A stretch of 64,000 nt of DNA. It comes from Hydrogenophilales bacterium 16-64-40. GTDB lineage: Bacteria; Pseudomonadota; Gammaproteobacteria; Burkholderiales; Thiobacillaceae. Both the position numbers and the translations under genes were made by a program. Location: positions 1 to 64,000 of the forward strand of contig NCGX01000020.1 of the NCBI GenBank assembly GCA_002256995.1. The letters are read 5' to 3'. The notes under the pieces are model-generated. The model saw only the letters and a program-made list of their open reading frames with translations. It searched no databases and was not told where the DNA came from. Positions 46,734-59,296 of the stretch are shown here, piece after piece. Every line of letters begins with the position of its first letter. The first letter of the stretch is position 1.

Positions 46734-46913
46734 ATGGCAGTCCAGCAGAACAAAAAATCCCCGTCCAAGCGCGGCATGCACCGCTCGCACGACTTCCTGA
46801 CCAGCCCGCAGCTGGCCATCGAGCCGACCACGGGTGAAGTGCATATGCGTCACCATATCAGCCCCAGCGGCTTTTATCGTGGCCGCAAAGTCGTCAAGGC
46901 AAAAGGCGAATAA
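46734..46913 (+). CDS. rpmF: Ribosomal protein L32
   Basis: A 59-aa L32, beginning [20 protein letters not shown], a component of the 50S subunit. AAGGAG lies seven bases upstream of the ATG. It lacks the zinc-binding cysteines found in some L32 forms. It opens the fatty-acid cluster, as in most Proteobacteria. Confidence 0.97.
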   Translation: MAVQQNKKSPSKRGMHRSHDFLTSPQLAIEPTTGEVHMRHHISPSGFYRGRKVVKAKGE

Positions 46914-46963
46914 TTTCCTGACGCGCTGCAGTTCGGCGCGTTTTGGCTAACGATTCCGGCTGC

Positions 46964-47983
46964 ATGAGAAACATCACAGTCGCCATTGACGTCATGGGGG
47001 GCGACCACGGCCCCCATGTCACGGTTCCAGCGGCGATCCGTTGCCTTGCGCGTCATCACGACCTGAATGTGATTCTGGTCGGGCCGCAGGACATCATCGC
47101 GGCCGAGCTCAAGGCGCGCCGCGAAAAGTCAGGGCCCCGCCTCATCGTGCGCCACGCGAGCCAGGTGGTGGCGATGGACGAGGCGCCCGCGCTGGCGCTG
47201 CGCGGCAAGAAGGATTCCTCCATGCGGGTGGCCATCGACCTCGTCAAGTCCGGCGAGGCGGATGCCTGCGTGTCGGCCGGCAACACCGGCGCCCTGATGG
47301 CGACCGCGCGCTTCGTCCTGAAAACCCTGCCCGGAATCGACCGCCCCGCCATTGCCGCGGTGATGCCGACGATCAAGGGTCATGCGCTGGTGCTGGACAT
47401 GGGCGCCAACGTCGATTGCACCGCCGAGCACTTGCTGCAGTTCGGCATCATGGGCGCGATGCTGGTGTCGGCGGTGGAGCACATCCCGAACCCGAGCGTG
47501 GGTTTGCTCAACATCGGCGAGGAAGCGATCAAGGGCAATGAAATGGTGAAGCAGGCCGCAGAATTGCTGCGCGACAGCCACCTGAATTTCTACGGCAACG
47601 TCGAAGGCAACGACATTTTCCTCGGCACCACCGATGTGGTGGTGTGCGACGGTTTTGTCGGCAACGTCACGCTGAAAGCCTCCGAAGGGCTGGCCAAGAT
47701 GATTGCCACCACGTTGCGGGCCGAATTCAAGCGCAACTGGCTGACCCGCATCGCAGGCCTGATCGCCTTGCCGGTCCTGAATGCCTTCAAGCGCCGCCTC
47801 GACCCGCGCCGCTATAACGGCGCCACGCTGCTGGGACTCAAGGGCGTGGTGGTGAAAAGCCATGGCTCGGCCGACCGCTTCGCGTTCGAACACGCCATCG
47901 ACACCGCCAGTGATGAAGTTCGCAACAACGTGCTGAAACGCATCACCGACCAGATCCAACTTCTGCAACGGGTGGCCGCTTGA
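46964..47983 (+). CDS. plsX: Phosphate acyltransferase PlsX
   Basis: A 339-aa acyl-ACP:phosphate transacylase making acyl phosphate for phospholipid synthesis. It shows [24 protein letters not shown] and [16 protein letters not shown] use the ATG at 46964 ([10 protein letters not shown]); a TTG at 46943 is possible. Its stop TGA overlaps the TTG start of fabH. Confidence 0.95.
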   Translation: MRNITVAIDVMGGDHGPHVTVPAAIRCLARHHDLNVILVGPQDIIAAELKARREKSGPRLIVRHASQVVAMDEAPALALRGKKDSSMRVAIDLVKSGEADACVSAGNTGALMATARFVLKTLPGIDRPAIAAVMPTIKGHALVLDMGANVDCTAEHLLQFGIMGAMLVSAVEHIPNPSVGLLNIGEEAIKGNEMVKQAAELLRDSHLNFYGNVEGNDIFLGTTDVVVCDGFVGNVTLKASEGLAKMIATTLRAEFKRNWLTRIAGLIALPVLNAFKRRLDPRRYNGATLLGLKGVVVKSHGSADRFAFEHAIDTASDEVRNNVLKRITDQIQLLQRVAA

Positions 47984-48939
47984 CCTATTCCCGCATTCTT
48001 GGCACCGGCAGCTATCTGCCGGCGCGCATCCTGACCAATGCTGACCTCGAAAAGCTGATCGATACGAACGATCAGTGGATCGTCGATCGCACCGGCATCC
48101 GCGAACGACATATTGCCGCCGAGGGCGAGTTCACCAGCGATCTGGCGGCGCAGGCGGCACGCGCCGCGCTTGAGGCGGCCGGGCTGGCGGTGGATGACAT
48201 CGATCTGCTACTGGTCGCCACCACCACGCCCGACCTGGTTTTTCCCAGCACCGCCTGCATCGTGCAGTCCAAGCTCGGGATGACCAACGGCCGCCCGGCG
48301 TTCGACCTGCAGGCGGTGTGCAGCGGATTTATCTACGCCTTGAGCGTGGCCGACCAGTTCATCAAGACCGGTGCGGCCAAACACGTGCTGGTGGTGGGCG
48401 CGGAAACCTTGTCGCGCATCACCGACTGGAACGACCGGGGCAACTGCATCCTGTGGGGCGACGGCGCGGGTGCGGTGGTGCTGGGGGCGTCGAGCGAGCC
48501 GGGCATCATCGCCACCCACATTCATGCCGACGGTCGCCACAAGGAACTGCTGCGCACCACCACCGGCCCTTCGACCGGCATGAAGGAGCCTGCGCTGATG
48601 CGGATGGAAGGCAATCCCGTATTCAAGATGGCGGTCAATACGCTCGATCGCATCGTCGACGAGACGCTGGAAGCCAACGGCCTGCAGAAGTCCGACATCG
48701 ACTGGCTGGTGCCGCACCAGGCCAATATCCGCATCATTTCCGCCACCGCGAAAAAGCTCGGCATGAGCATGGACAACGTCGTCACCACCGTCGCCGGCCA
48801 TGGCAATACCTCGGCCGCCTCGGTGCCGCTGGCGTTCGACGTGGCGGTGCGCGACGGCCGTATCCAGCGCGGCCAGACGGTGCTGATGGAGGCCTTCGGC
48901 GGCGGCTTCACCTGGGGCTCCGCGCTCCTCAAATATTAG
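47980..48939 (+). CDS. fabH: Beta-ketoacyl-ACP synthase III
   Basis: A 319-aa initiating condensing enzyme (acetyl-CoA plus malonyl-ACP). The catalytic triad is Cys in LQAVCSGF, His in VPHQANIRI and Asn in GHGNTSAAS. It begins at TTG inside the plsX stop (TTGA). No internal ATG yields the family's N-terminus ([13 protein letters not shown]), so the TTG is secure. Confidence 0.95.
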   Translation: MTYSRILGTGSYLPARILTNADLEKLIDTNDQWIVDRTGIRERHIAAEGEFTSDLAAQAARAALEAAGLAVDDIDLLLVATTTPDLVFPSTACIVQSKLGMTNGRPAFDLQAVCSGFIYALSVADQFIKTGAAKHVLVVGAETLSRITDWNDRGNCILWGDGAGAVVLGASSEPGIIATHIHADGRHKELLRTTTGPSTGMKEPALMRMEGNPVFKMAVNTLDRIVDETLEANGLQKSDIDWLVPHQANIRIISATAKKLGMSMDNVVTTVAGHGNTSAASVPLAFDVAVRDGRIQRGQTVLMEAFGGGFTWGSALLKY

Positions 48940-48950
48940 GAAGAGCTTTG

Positions 48951-49874
48951 ATGAAACTGGCTTTCGTTTTCCCCGGGCAGGGCTCGCAATCGGTCGGCAT
49001 GATGCAGGGCTGGGGCGAGCGCGCCGACGTGCGTGCCACCTTTGCCGAAGCCTCCGACGCGCTGGGTCAGGACCTGTGGACGCTGGTCACCGACGGCCCG
49101 GCCGAACTGCTCAACCAGACCGTCAACACCCAGCCCGCCATGCTGGCGGCCGATGTTGCCGTCTGGCGCGTGTGGCAGGCCGCAGGCGGCGCAACGCCGG
49201 CGCTGCTGGCAGGGCACAGCCTGGGCGAATATGCCGCGCTGGTGGCCGCCGGGGCACTGGGCTTTGCCGATGCGATCAGGCTGGTGCGCTTCCGCGCCGA
49301 GGCGATGCAGGCGGCGGTTCCCGAAGGGGTTGGCGCCATGGCCGCGATCCTGGGGCTGGACGACGATGCGGTGCGCGCAGTTTGCAGTGAGGCGGCAGCG
49401 GGCGAAGTGGTCGAGGCGGTCAACCTCAACTCGCCCGGCCAGGTGGTGATTGCCGGCAACAAGGCAGCGGTGGAACGCGCCATGGTGCTGGCGAAAGAGA
49501 AGGGCGCCAAGCGCGCGCTGCCGCTGCCGGTGTCCGTGCCGTCGCATTCCTCGCTGATGCTGCCGGCCGCTGAAAAATTACTCGCGCATCTGCAGGGCGT
49601 GACGATTGCAACGCCCGCGATTCCGGTGCTGCACAACACCGATGTGCAAAGCCACCATGAGGCGGATGCAATCCGTGCCGCGCTGGCGAAGCAGTTGCAT
49701 ACCCCGGTGCGCTGGGTCGAAACCGTGCAGGCGCTGAAGGCCGCCGGCATCGAGCGCGTGGTCGAATGCGGCCCCGGCAAGGTGCTGGCGGGCCTCGCGA
49801 AGCGCATCGACGATAGCCTGCCGGCGGTGGCGCTGGTGGACGAAGCCAGCCTCGCGGCCGCACTCAGTCAATAA
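48951..49874 (+). CDS. fabD: Malonyl-CoA:ACP transacylase
   Basis: A 307-aa transacylase. The N-terminus is FVFPGQGSQSVGMM, the catalytic Ser is in LAGHSLGEYAAL, and His is in VSVPSHSSLM. It loads malonyl groups on ACP for chain elongation. It follows fabH by 11 bases, with GGAAGAG upstream. Confidence 0.95.
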   Translation: MKLAFVFPGQGSQSVGMMQGWGERADVRATFAEASDALGQDLWTLVTDGPAELLNQTVNTQPAMLAADVAVWRVWQAAGGATPALLAGHSLGEYAALVAAGALGFADAIRLVRFRAEAMQAAVPEGVGAMAAILGLDDDAVRAVCSEAAAGEVVEAVNLNSPGQVVIAGNKAAVERAMVLAKEKGAKRALPLPVSVPSHSSLMLPAAEKLLAHLQGVTIATPAIPVLHNTDVQSHHEADAIRAALAKQLHTPVRWVETVQALKAAGIERVVECGPGKVLAGLAKRIDDSLPAVALVDEASLAAALSQ

Positions 49875-49883
49875 GGAGACAAT

Positions 49884-50654
49884 ATGCTGCAAGGACAAAT
49901 CGCGCCTGGCTTTGATCTTGGAGGGCAGATTGCCCTCGTGACCGGCGCCAGCCGTGGAATCGGCCAGGCGATCGCGCTGGCGCTCGGCCAGGCGGGCGCG
50001 ACCGTGGTCGGCACCGCCACCAGCGACAAGGGCGCGCAGGCCATCAGCGATTACCTCGCCGCAGCCGACATCAAGGGCAACGGGATGAAGCTCAATGTCA
50101 CCGACGCAGCCGAGGTTGATGCCGTCATCGCGGCGATCAGCGCGCAGTTCGGCGACATCGGCATCCTGGTCAACAACGCCGGCATCACCCGCGACAATCT
50201 GCTGATGCGGATGAAGGACGAGGAGTGGGACGACATCCTGGCGACCAACCTGACGTCGGTGTTCCGGCTATCGCGCGCGGTACTGCGCGCGATGATGAAG
50301 GCGCGTTCCGGACGCATCATTTCCATCGCCTCGGTCGTGGGCGCAATGGGCAATGCCGGGCAGACCAATTACAGTGCGGCCAAGGCCGGCATCATGGGCT
50401 TCACCAAGTCGCTGGCGCGTGAGGTCGGGAGCCGCAACATCACGGTGAACTGCGTGGCGCCGGGCTTCATCGACACCGACATGACGCGCGCGCTGCCGGA
50501 TGCGCAACGGCAGGCACTGCTTGCGCACATCCCGCTGGGTCGGCTCGGCGCCGCCGAAGACATTGCGCAGGCTGTCGCGTTTCTGGCGTCGCCCGCCGCC
50601 GGCTATATTTCGGGCACCACGCTGCATGTCAACGGTGGCATGTACATGGCGTAG
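49884..50654 (+). CDS. fabG: 3-oxoacyl-ACP reductase
   Basis: A 256-aa short-chain dehydrogenase with cofactor loop VTGASRGIGQAIA, NNAGITRDNL, and catalytic Y-x3-K in TNYSAAKAGIMG. It reduces 3-ketoacyl-ACP with NADPH. The position between fabD and acpP is standard. Confidence 0.95.
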   Translation: MLQGQIAPGFDLGGQIALVTGASRGIGQAIALALGQAGATVVGTATSDKGAQAISDYLAAADIKGNGMKLNVTDAAEVDAVIAAISAQFGDIGILVNNAGITRDNLLMRMKDEEWDDILATNLTSVFRLSRAVLRAMMKARSGRIISIASVVGAMGNAGQTNYSAAKAGIMGFTKSLAREVGSRNITVNCVAPGFIDTDMTRALPDAQRQALLAHIPLGRLGAAEDIAQAVAFLASPAAGYISGTTLHVNGGMYMA

Positions 50655-50739
50655 CCGCCCTGCAAAGTTTGGTAGAATCGCAAGGTTTTATTTTCCGGGC
50701 TTCAATTTGTTGGAGCCTAATTTCAAGAGAGGATGAGTA

Positions 50740-50973
50740 ATGGAAAACGTACAGCGTGTAATTAAAGTCGTCGCCGAGCAGTTGGGCGTCAACGAGGCAG
50801 ACATCAAGAACGAGTCTTCCTTCGTCGGTGACCTGGGCGCCGATTCGCTCGATACGGTCGAGCTGGTGATGGCGCTGGAAGAAGAATTCGGCTGTGAGAT
50901 TCCCGACGAAGACGCGGAAAAAATCACCACCGTCCAGCAGGCGATTGACTACGTCAACAGCCACCCGAGCTGA
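50740..50973 (+). CDS. acpP: Acyl carrier protein
   Basis: A 77-aa acidic carrier. Phosphopantetheine attaches to Ser in [26 protein letters not shown] precedes the ATG. It is the substrate carrier for the adjacent Fab enzymes. Confidence 0.97.
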   Translation: MENVQRVIKVVAEQLGVNEADIKNESSFVGDLGADSLDTVELVMALEEEFGCEIPDEDAEKITTVQQAIDYVNSHPS

Positions 50974-51002
50974 TCGTTCACCCCAGTCAAGAGGACTGAG
51001 TT

Positions 51003-52235
51003 TTGTCCAAACGTCGCGTCGTCGTCACCGGCCTGGGGATCGTTTCCCCGGTCGGCAACACTATTCCGGAAGCCTGGGACAACCTGGTTGCCGGACGTAC
51101 CGGAATCGCCCGGATTACCCGTTTCGACCCTTCGCCTTTCACCTCGCAGATTGGGGGCGAGGTCAAGGATTTTGACGTTGGGCTGTACCTCAACCCGAAG
51201 GAGGCGCGCCGCATGGATGTTTTCATCCAGTTCGGCATGGCCGCCGGCATTCAGGCGATACGTGACTCGGGCATTGAAGTCACCGAAGCCAATGCCGAGC
51301 GCATTGGCGTCAATATCGGTTCCGGGATCGGCGGTCTGCCGCTGATCGAGGAAACCCACACCCTGTTGATGGAATCCGGCCCGAGGAAGATTTCCCCCTT
51401 CTTTATTCCGGGTTCCATCATCAACATGATTTCCGGCAATCTTTCCATCCAGTTCGGATTGAAAGGGCCCAACCTGGCGGTTGTCACCGCCTGCACCACC
51501 GGCCTGCATGCGGTGGGTCTGTCCGCGCGCATGATCGAGCACGGCGATGCCGACGTGATGGTCGCTGGCGGCGCCGAGTGCGCAACTTCGCCGCTGGGCC
51601 TGGGCGGCTTTGCCGCCGCCCGCGCGCTGTCCACCCGCAACGACGACCCGGCCACGGCCAGTCGTCCGTGGGACAAGGATCGCGACGGCTTTGTGCTGGG
51701 CGAGGGCGCCGGCGTGCTGGTGCTTGAGGAGTACGAGCACGCCAAGGCACGCGGCGCAAAAATCTACGCCGAGGTGGTGGGCTTTGGCATGAGCGGCGAC
51801 GCCTACCATGTGACGTCGCCGAGCACCGACGGGCCCAGGCGTTCGATGCTGAACGCGATGCGCGATGCCGGCATCAATGCCGATCAGGTCGATTACATCA
51901 ACGCGCACGGCACTTCGACGCCGATGGGCGACAAGAACGAAACCGATGCGATCAAGCTCGCCCTGGGCGATGCGGCCTACAAGACGGTGGTCAACTCGAC
52001 CAAGTCGATGACCGGCCACCTGCTGGGCGGTGCCGGCGGCGTGGAGTCGGTGTTCTCCGTGCTGGCAGTGCATCATCAGGTATCGCCGCCGACCATCAAC
52101 ATCTTCTCGCAAGACCCGGAGTGCGACCTCGATTACTGCGCCAATACCGCGCGTGACCTGAAGATCGACTTTGCACTCAAGAACAACTTCGGGTTTGGCG
52201 GCACCAACGGCTCGCTGATTTTCAAGCGCGCTTGA
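51003..52235 (+). CDS. fabF: Beta-ketoacyl-ACP synthase II
   Basis: A 410-aa elongating condensing enzyme with catalytic Cys in [12 protein letters not shown] and two His in [11 protein letters not shown] and [12 protein letters not shown]. It begins at a TTG ([17 protein letters not shown]) with GAGGACTGAG upstream. It is followed by the folate genes. Confidence 0.95.
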   Translation: MSKRRVVVTGLGIVSPVGNTIPEAWDNLVAGRTGIARITRFDPSPFTSQIGGEVKDFDVGLYLNPKEARRMDVFIQFGMAAGIQAIRDSGIEVTEANAERIGVNIGSGIGGLPLIEETHTLLMESGPRKISPFFIPGSIINMISGNLSIQFGLKGPNLAVVTACTTGLHAVGLSARMIEHGDADVMVAGGAECATSPLGLGGFAAARALSTRNDDPATASRPWDKDRDGFVLGEGAGVLVLEEYEHAKARGAKIYAEVVGFGMSGDAYHVTSPSTDGPRRSMLNAMRDAGINADQVDYINAHGTSTPMGDKNETDAIKLALGDAAYKTVVNSTKSMTGHLLGGAGGVESVFSVLAVHHQVSPPTINIFSQDPECDLDYCANTARDLKIDFALKNNFGFGGTNGSLIFKRA

Positions 52236-52258
52236 CCCTCGCAGCGGATCGACCGGCC

Positions 52259-53578
52259 ATGCCTGAAATCCGGGAGTGGTCGCTGCCGTGCAATACGTTG
52301 CGGCCTGATCTGATCCAGCTTCAGGGCGTCCATCCGCAGCGCTACCCCGGTCTGTTTCTGAGCAGCGGCGATGCCGGCTGGGACGTGCTGTTTGCGTTCC
52401 CACAGGATGTCGTGCGAATTGCCGCCGTCGATGGCCTGGACGGACTGCAGTCGCATCCGGCGATGCAACTGCAGCCGGCATCGCTGCAATCCAGTCATGA
52501 GCTCCCCTTCAGTGGCGGCTGGCTGTGCGCGTTCGCGTACGAGCTGGGTGGCCTGTTCGAGCCCAGTGTCGGTCTGGCGGCCGACCCTGATTTTCCCCTT
52601 GCCTGGCTGGCGCGCATTCCCGCGGCGATCCTGTTCGATCGCGCGAACGGGCGCTGCGTGCTGATGGCCGAAGCCGGACACGCCGAACTGCTGGACGCCA
52701 TGCAGCTCGATCTGGAGACCACGCATCCGCCGCTGCCGGCCGTTCCGGCGCCGCGCGACCTGCGCGAAGACGATCCTGCCGCGTTTCTCGCCGGGGTTGC
52801 GCGCATTCAGGATTACATCCGTGCGGGCGACGTGTTCCAGGTCAATCTGTCGCGCGGCTGGCAGGCGGAATTCGCCGCACCGGTTCCCGCGGCGTCACTG
52901 CTTGCGCAGCTGATGCAGCGTAATCCGGCGCCATTTTCCGCGCTGTTGCAACTGGATGAATGGGCGGTCGTGAGCTCGTCGCCCGAGCGGCTGGTTCGCC
53001 TTGGTCAGGACGGGATGCTGGAAACCCGGCCGATTGCCGGCACCCATCCGCGCAGCGAGGATGCGGCCGAGGATGCCGCACTGCGCGCCCGTCTGCAGGC
53101 GCATCCCAAGGAGCGCGCCGAACACGTCATGCTGGTCGACCTGGAACGCAACGACCTCGGGCGGGTGTGCGAGCCGGGTAGCGTGAAGGTCGACGCGCTG
53201 ATGGACATCGCCAGTTATCGTCACGTGCATCACATCGAATCCACTGTCCGCGGCAAGCTGCGGACCGGCCTGCGCGTGCTTGACGCCTTGCGCGCGGTGT
53301 TTCCGGGCGGCACCATCACAGGGTGCCCCAAGGTGCGCACCATGCAGATCATCCAGGCGCTGGAGCAGGCGCCGCGCCGCAGCTACACCGGCAGCGTCGG
53401 CTACATCAACCGCGACGGCAGCTTCGATTTCAACATCCTGATCCGCAGTTTCCTGCTGCGCGGGCGCACGCTGAGTTTTCGCGCCGGCGCGGGCATCGTC
53501 GCCGATTCCATCGCCACGCGCGAACTCGACGAAACCCGCGCCAAGGCGCGCGGCCTGTTGCGCGCGCTTGAATCATGA
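52259..53578 (+). CDS. pabB: Aminodeoxychorismate synthase component I-like protein
   Basis: A 439-aa chorismate-utilising enzyme with AGDVFQVNLSR, SSSPERLVRL, FPGGTITGCPKVRTMQII and RAGAGIVADS motifs. With PabA-type amidotransferase it makes 4-amino-4-deoxychorismate for folate. The active-site motif is PIAGT (Ala at about residue 260), whereas E. coli PabB has PIKGT; Ala there is characteristic of TrpE-type enzymes. The neighbour pabC nevertheless supports a PabB role. A TTG at 52232 overlapping the fabF stop is an alternative start. Confidence 0.82.
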   Translation: MPEIREWSLPCNTLRPDLIQLQGVHPQRYPGLFLSSGDAGWDVLFAFPQDVVRIAAVDGLDGLQSHPAMQLQPASLQSSHELPFSGGWLCAFAYELGGLFEPSVGLAADPDFPLAWLARIPAAILFDRANGRCVLMAEAGHAELLDAMQLDLETTHPPLPAVPAPRDLREDDPAAFLAGVARIQDYIRAGDVFQVNLSRGWQAEFAAPVPAASLLAQLMQRNPAPFSALLQLDEWAVVSSSPERLVRLGQDGMLETRPIAGTHPRSEDAAEDAALRARLQAHPKERAEHVMLVDLERNDLGRVCEPGSVKVDALMDIASYRHVHHIESTVRGKLRTGLRVLDALRAVFPGGTITGCPKVRTMQIIQALEQAPRRSYTGSVGYINRDGSFDFNILIRSFLLRGRTLSFRAGAGIVADSIATRELDETRAKARGLLRALES

Positions 53579-54367
53579 TCCTCGTCAACGGCCAACGGTC
53601 TGACAGCGTGAGCGCGCTGGACCGCGGACTGGCCTACGGTGACGGCATTTTCCGCACCCTGCGCACGCACGCCGGCCAGCCGCTGTGGTGGCGCGACCAG
53701 TACGCCAAACTCGCCGCAGACGCTGCGGCGCTGGCGCTGGCGTGTCCCGACGAAGCAGGCTTGCTCGCCGAGGTCGACCAGGTGGCCGAGACAGGGAAGG
53801 GGGTCGTCAAGATCATGCTCACGCGGGGCGCCGGCGCACGCGGCTATGCGCCGCCTGCCGCGCAGGCCTGCACCCGCATCGTGCTGTCCGCGCCCTTGCC
53901 GCCGCATGCCCGGCCCGACGCGGCAGTCGATGTCACGGCACGCTGGTGCACGCTGCGCTTGGCGCGGCAGCCCAGGCTGGCCGGGATCAAGCATCTGAAC
54001 CGACTGGAGAACGTGCTGGCGCGGGCGGAATGGGACGACCCGGAAATCTTCGAGGGGCTGCTGTGCGACGATGGCGGCGCAGCGATCGGCGGCGTGATGA
54101 GCAATCTGTTCTGGGCCAGGCAGGGTGAACTGTTCACCCCGGATTTGAGTCAGTGCGGGGTGGCCGGCGTGGCGAGAACGCGTCTGCTGCGCGCGGCGAT
54201 GCGTCGGGGCATCCGCACCCATGTCGGCCAATTTTCGCCAGACGCTATACTCGCTGCCGACGAAGTGATGATTTGCAACAGCGTCATCGGGGTGCGCCGC
54301 GTGGCCCGGCTGGATGACGTGACCTGGTTGCCTGCGGGCTGGACCGATATTTTGAAAACCGCCCTGG

Positions 54368-54384
<17 letters not shown>
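53575..54384 (+). CDS. pabC: Aminodeoxychorismate lyase (class IV PLP)
   Basis: A 269-aa PLP enzyme releasing p-aminobenzoate and pyruvate. The PLP lysine is in AGIKHLNRLENVLAR and the fold-IV DRGLAYGDGIFRT opens the chain. It overlaps pabB by 4 bases and mltG by 17, which links folate synthesis with cell-wall growth in one transcript. Confidence 0.9.
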
Positions 54385-56951
<2,567 letters not shown>

Positions 56952-56962
56952 GAGAGTTGAAT

Positions 56963-57334
56963 ATGAATGCAGCAGTCAATGATGTCACCTCGCAAGTCCG
57001 CCCTGGCGTGCTTTCCCTGTCGATCAAGGAAAGATCCGCGCTGTTTGCGGCCTACATGCCTTTCATCAAGGGGGGCGGACTGTTCATTCCCACCAACAAG
57101 AGCTACAAGATGGGCGAGGAAGTGTTCATGCTGCTGACCCTGATGGAGGATCCCGCCAAGCTGCCGGTATCCGGCAAGGTGGTGTGGCTGACCCCCACCG
57201 GCGCGCATGGCGGACGCACCCAGGGCGTGGGCGTGCAGTTCGCTTTCAACGAAAGCGGCAAGGCGGCACAAAACAAGATTGAAGGATTGCTCGGCGGTTC
57301 GTTAAAATCGGTGCGTCCCACTCACACCATGTAG
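56963..57334 (+). CDS. pilZ: PilZ domain protein
   Basis: A 123-aa type IV pilus-associated PilZ (LSIKERSALFAAYMPFIKGG, VVWLTPTG, GVGVQF). It lacks the RxxxR and D/NxSxxG cyclic di-GMP residues, as in the PilZ prototype, so it probably does not bind the nucleotide. It is 11 bases after holB, a typical beta/gammaproteobacterial position. Confidence 0.9.
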   Translation: MNAAVNDVTSQVRPGVLSLSIKERSALFAAYMPFIKGGGLFIPTNKSYKMGEEVFMLLTLMEDPAKLPVSGKVVWLTPTGAHGGRTQGVGVQFAFNESGKAAQNKIEGLLGGSLKSVRPTHTM

Positions 57335-57358
57335 CACCCCCGCGGTGCTCGCCACCGC

Positions 57359-58129
57359 ATGTACATCGATTCCCACTGTCACATCAATTTCCCCGACCTC
57401 GCCAGCAAGCTGCCTGAGGTGTTCGACCTCATGGCGGCGAATCAGGTGAGTCACGCGCTCTGCATCAGCGTCGAGCTGGAAAAATTTCCCGAGATTCGCG
57501 CACTGGCCGAGGCGTACCCGAATGTGTACGCCTCGGTCGGCGTGCATCCCGACCATGAGGACTGCACCGAGCCGACGGTGGAACAACTGGTCGCGCTGGC
57601 CGATCACCCCAAGGTGGTGGCGATCGGCGAGACCGGGCTGGATTACTTCCGGCTCACTGGCGACCTCGAATGGCAGCGCGAACGCTTCCGCACCCACATC
57701 CGGGCCGCCCGTGCCGGTCGCAAGCCGCTGGTGATCCATACCCGTTCCGCAGCCGACGACACCCTGCGCATCATGCGCGAGGAGCAGGCGGGCGAGGCGG
57801 GCGGGGTGATGCACTGCTTCACCGAGAGCCTGGCGGTGGCCGAAGCTGCCGTCGAGCAGGGCTTTTACATCTCGTTTTCCGGCATCGTCACCTTCAAGAA
57901 TGCCAAGGCGCTGCGCGAGGTGGCGGCGGCCATTCCGCTGGAGCGCATGCTGATCGAGACCGACTCGCCGTATCTTGCGCCGGTGCCGCATCGCGGGCAG
58001 ACCAATGAGCCGGGGTTCGTGAAGCACGTGGCGGAGGAAATCGCGCGGGTGCGCGGGATGGCTGCCGAAGCGGTGGGCGAAATCACGACGCAGAACTTCT
58101 TCCGCCTGTTTGCCGCGGCGCGGCCCTGA
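57359..58129 (+). CDS. TatD-family metal-dependent hydrolase
   Basis: A 256-aa TIM-barrel nuclease-like protein with metal ligands in IDSHCHINF (HxH), the Glu of AIGETGLDYF, and His in VIHTRSA and HCFTES. E. coli TatD is a 3'-5' exonuclease; this YcfH-type relative sits at its conserved place downstream of holB and pilZ. Confidence 0.92.
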   Translation: MYIDSHCHINFPDLASKLPEVFDLMAANQVSHALCISVELEKFPEIRALAEAYPNVYASVGVHPDHEDCTEPTVEQLVALADHPKVVAIGETGLDYFRLTGDLEWQRERFRTHIRAARAGRKPLVIHTRSAADDTLRIMREEQAGEAGGVMHCFTESLAVAEAAVEQGFYISFSGIVTFKNAKALREVAAAIPLERMLIETDSPYLAPVPHRGQTNEPGFVKHVAEEIARVRGMAAEAVGEITTQNFFRLFAAARP

Positions 58130-58159
58130 AGCGGGCGTTCGTCATGGCCTGGCGTTACT

Positions 58160-58966
58160 TTATTTTGCTCGTGCGGCCAGCTTGTTGAGCACGTGTGCCG
58201 CCGCCCGCAGGCCGAAAGTCGCGGTGACGCACACTGACGAACCGAAGCCGGCGCAGTTGAGGCCGTGCAGACGGGCGTCCTCCGGACGTTCGTAGCACAC
58301 GCCGCCCTCGGCGCTCGGGTAACTGAGGGGCTCGGTGGAATACACGCAGTCGACGCCGAACTTCTTCCCTGGATCGCGCGGAAAGCCATGTTCGCGGCGC
58401 AGACGCGCACGCACTTTGGACAGCAGTGGGTCTTCGGTGGTGCGGGCGAGGTCGGTCAGCTGAACCCGGCCGGGATCGGTTTGGCCGCCAGCGGCGCCGA
58501 CGCATACCAGCCGTACCCTGTTGCGGCGGCAGTGGGCGATCAGTGCGGTCTTGGCACGGGCGCTGTCGATCGCATCCACAACGTAGTCGAAGCGGTCCGC
58601 CAGCAGTCCGGCGAGATTCTCGGGGGTGAGGAATTCCTCCACCCCGGTCACCCGGCACAGCGGGTTGATGGCCCGGATGCGTTCTTTCATGGCCACGGTC
58701 TTGGACTTTCCGAGCTCGTGGGTCAGCGCATGGACCTGGCGGTTGATGTTGGATTCGGCCAGATGGTCGGGGTCGATCAGGGTAAGTTGGCCGATGGCCG
58801 TACGCGCCAGCGCTTCTGCGGCCCAGGCACCGACGCCGCCGATGCCGATGACGCAGACATGCGCCTGCTGAAAATGCTCGAACGCCGCCGTGCCGTAGAG
58901 CCGGCGCACACCGCCAAAACGCCGTTCGAAATCGACCGCGTGTTCGCTGTGAAAGAGGTCAGTCAT
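58160..58966 (-). CDS. tcdA: tRNA threonylcarbamoyladenosine dehydratase
   Basis: A 268-aa E1-like ThiF-family enzyme that cyclises t6A37 in tRNA to ct6A. It shows IGIGGVGAWAAEALAR (ATP loop), DPDHLAESNINRQ, and conserved Cys in VDCVYSTEPLSYP. The length fits TcdA. It is convergent with tatD with a 30-base gap. Confidence 0.9.
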   Translation of the reverse strand: MTDLFHSEHAVDFERRFGGVRRLYGTAAFEHFQQAHVCVIGIGGVGAWAAEALARTAIGQLTLIDPDHLAESNINRQVHALTHELGKSKTVAMKERIRAINPLCRVTGVEEFLTPENLAGLLADRFDYVVDAIDSARAKTALIAHCRRNRVRLVCVGAAGGQTDPGRVQLTDLARTTEDPLLSKVRARLRREHGFPRDPGKKFGVDCVYSTEPLSYPSAEGGVCYERPEDARLHGLNCAGFGSSVCVTATFGLRAAAHVLNKLAARAK

Positions 58967-59076
58967 GAGTGGGGCCAGGAAGAAGGCTTGCCCTCAAGTG
59001 CGCAGGCGGCATCAGGGCTTCAGGCAGGCAGGCGGCGGGCATGAGGCGATCATACCGCGTCCCGGGGGTGAGAAAT

Positions 59077-59112
59077 GCAGAGGGCGAACCCGTTCTCGGG
59101 TTCGCCCTCTGC
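59077..59112. terminator. 16-bp-stem hairpin between dnaJ and tcdA
   Basis: GCAGAGGGCGAACCCG and its perfect complement around a TTCT loop, followed by a modest T stretch leftwards. It is about 185 bases past the dnaJ stop and is a likely terminator. The rest of 58967-59296 shows no gene I can support. Confidence 0.7.
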
Positions 59113-59296
59113 GGCATGAAATTCTCCCCCGGCCTGAGCGTTGTTACAGGCTCGCGGTCTCGAGTTCGAACTGGACTGTTGGTTGTGTTGGTGATGGACG
59201 TCCAGCATAGTGCAGCTTGAAAAAACGCGTGGTCCGTTTCTACGCGCGACACGACGCCCATGCCGACTGGCCATTCAAGGTCGCAAATCCTGAAGC

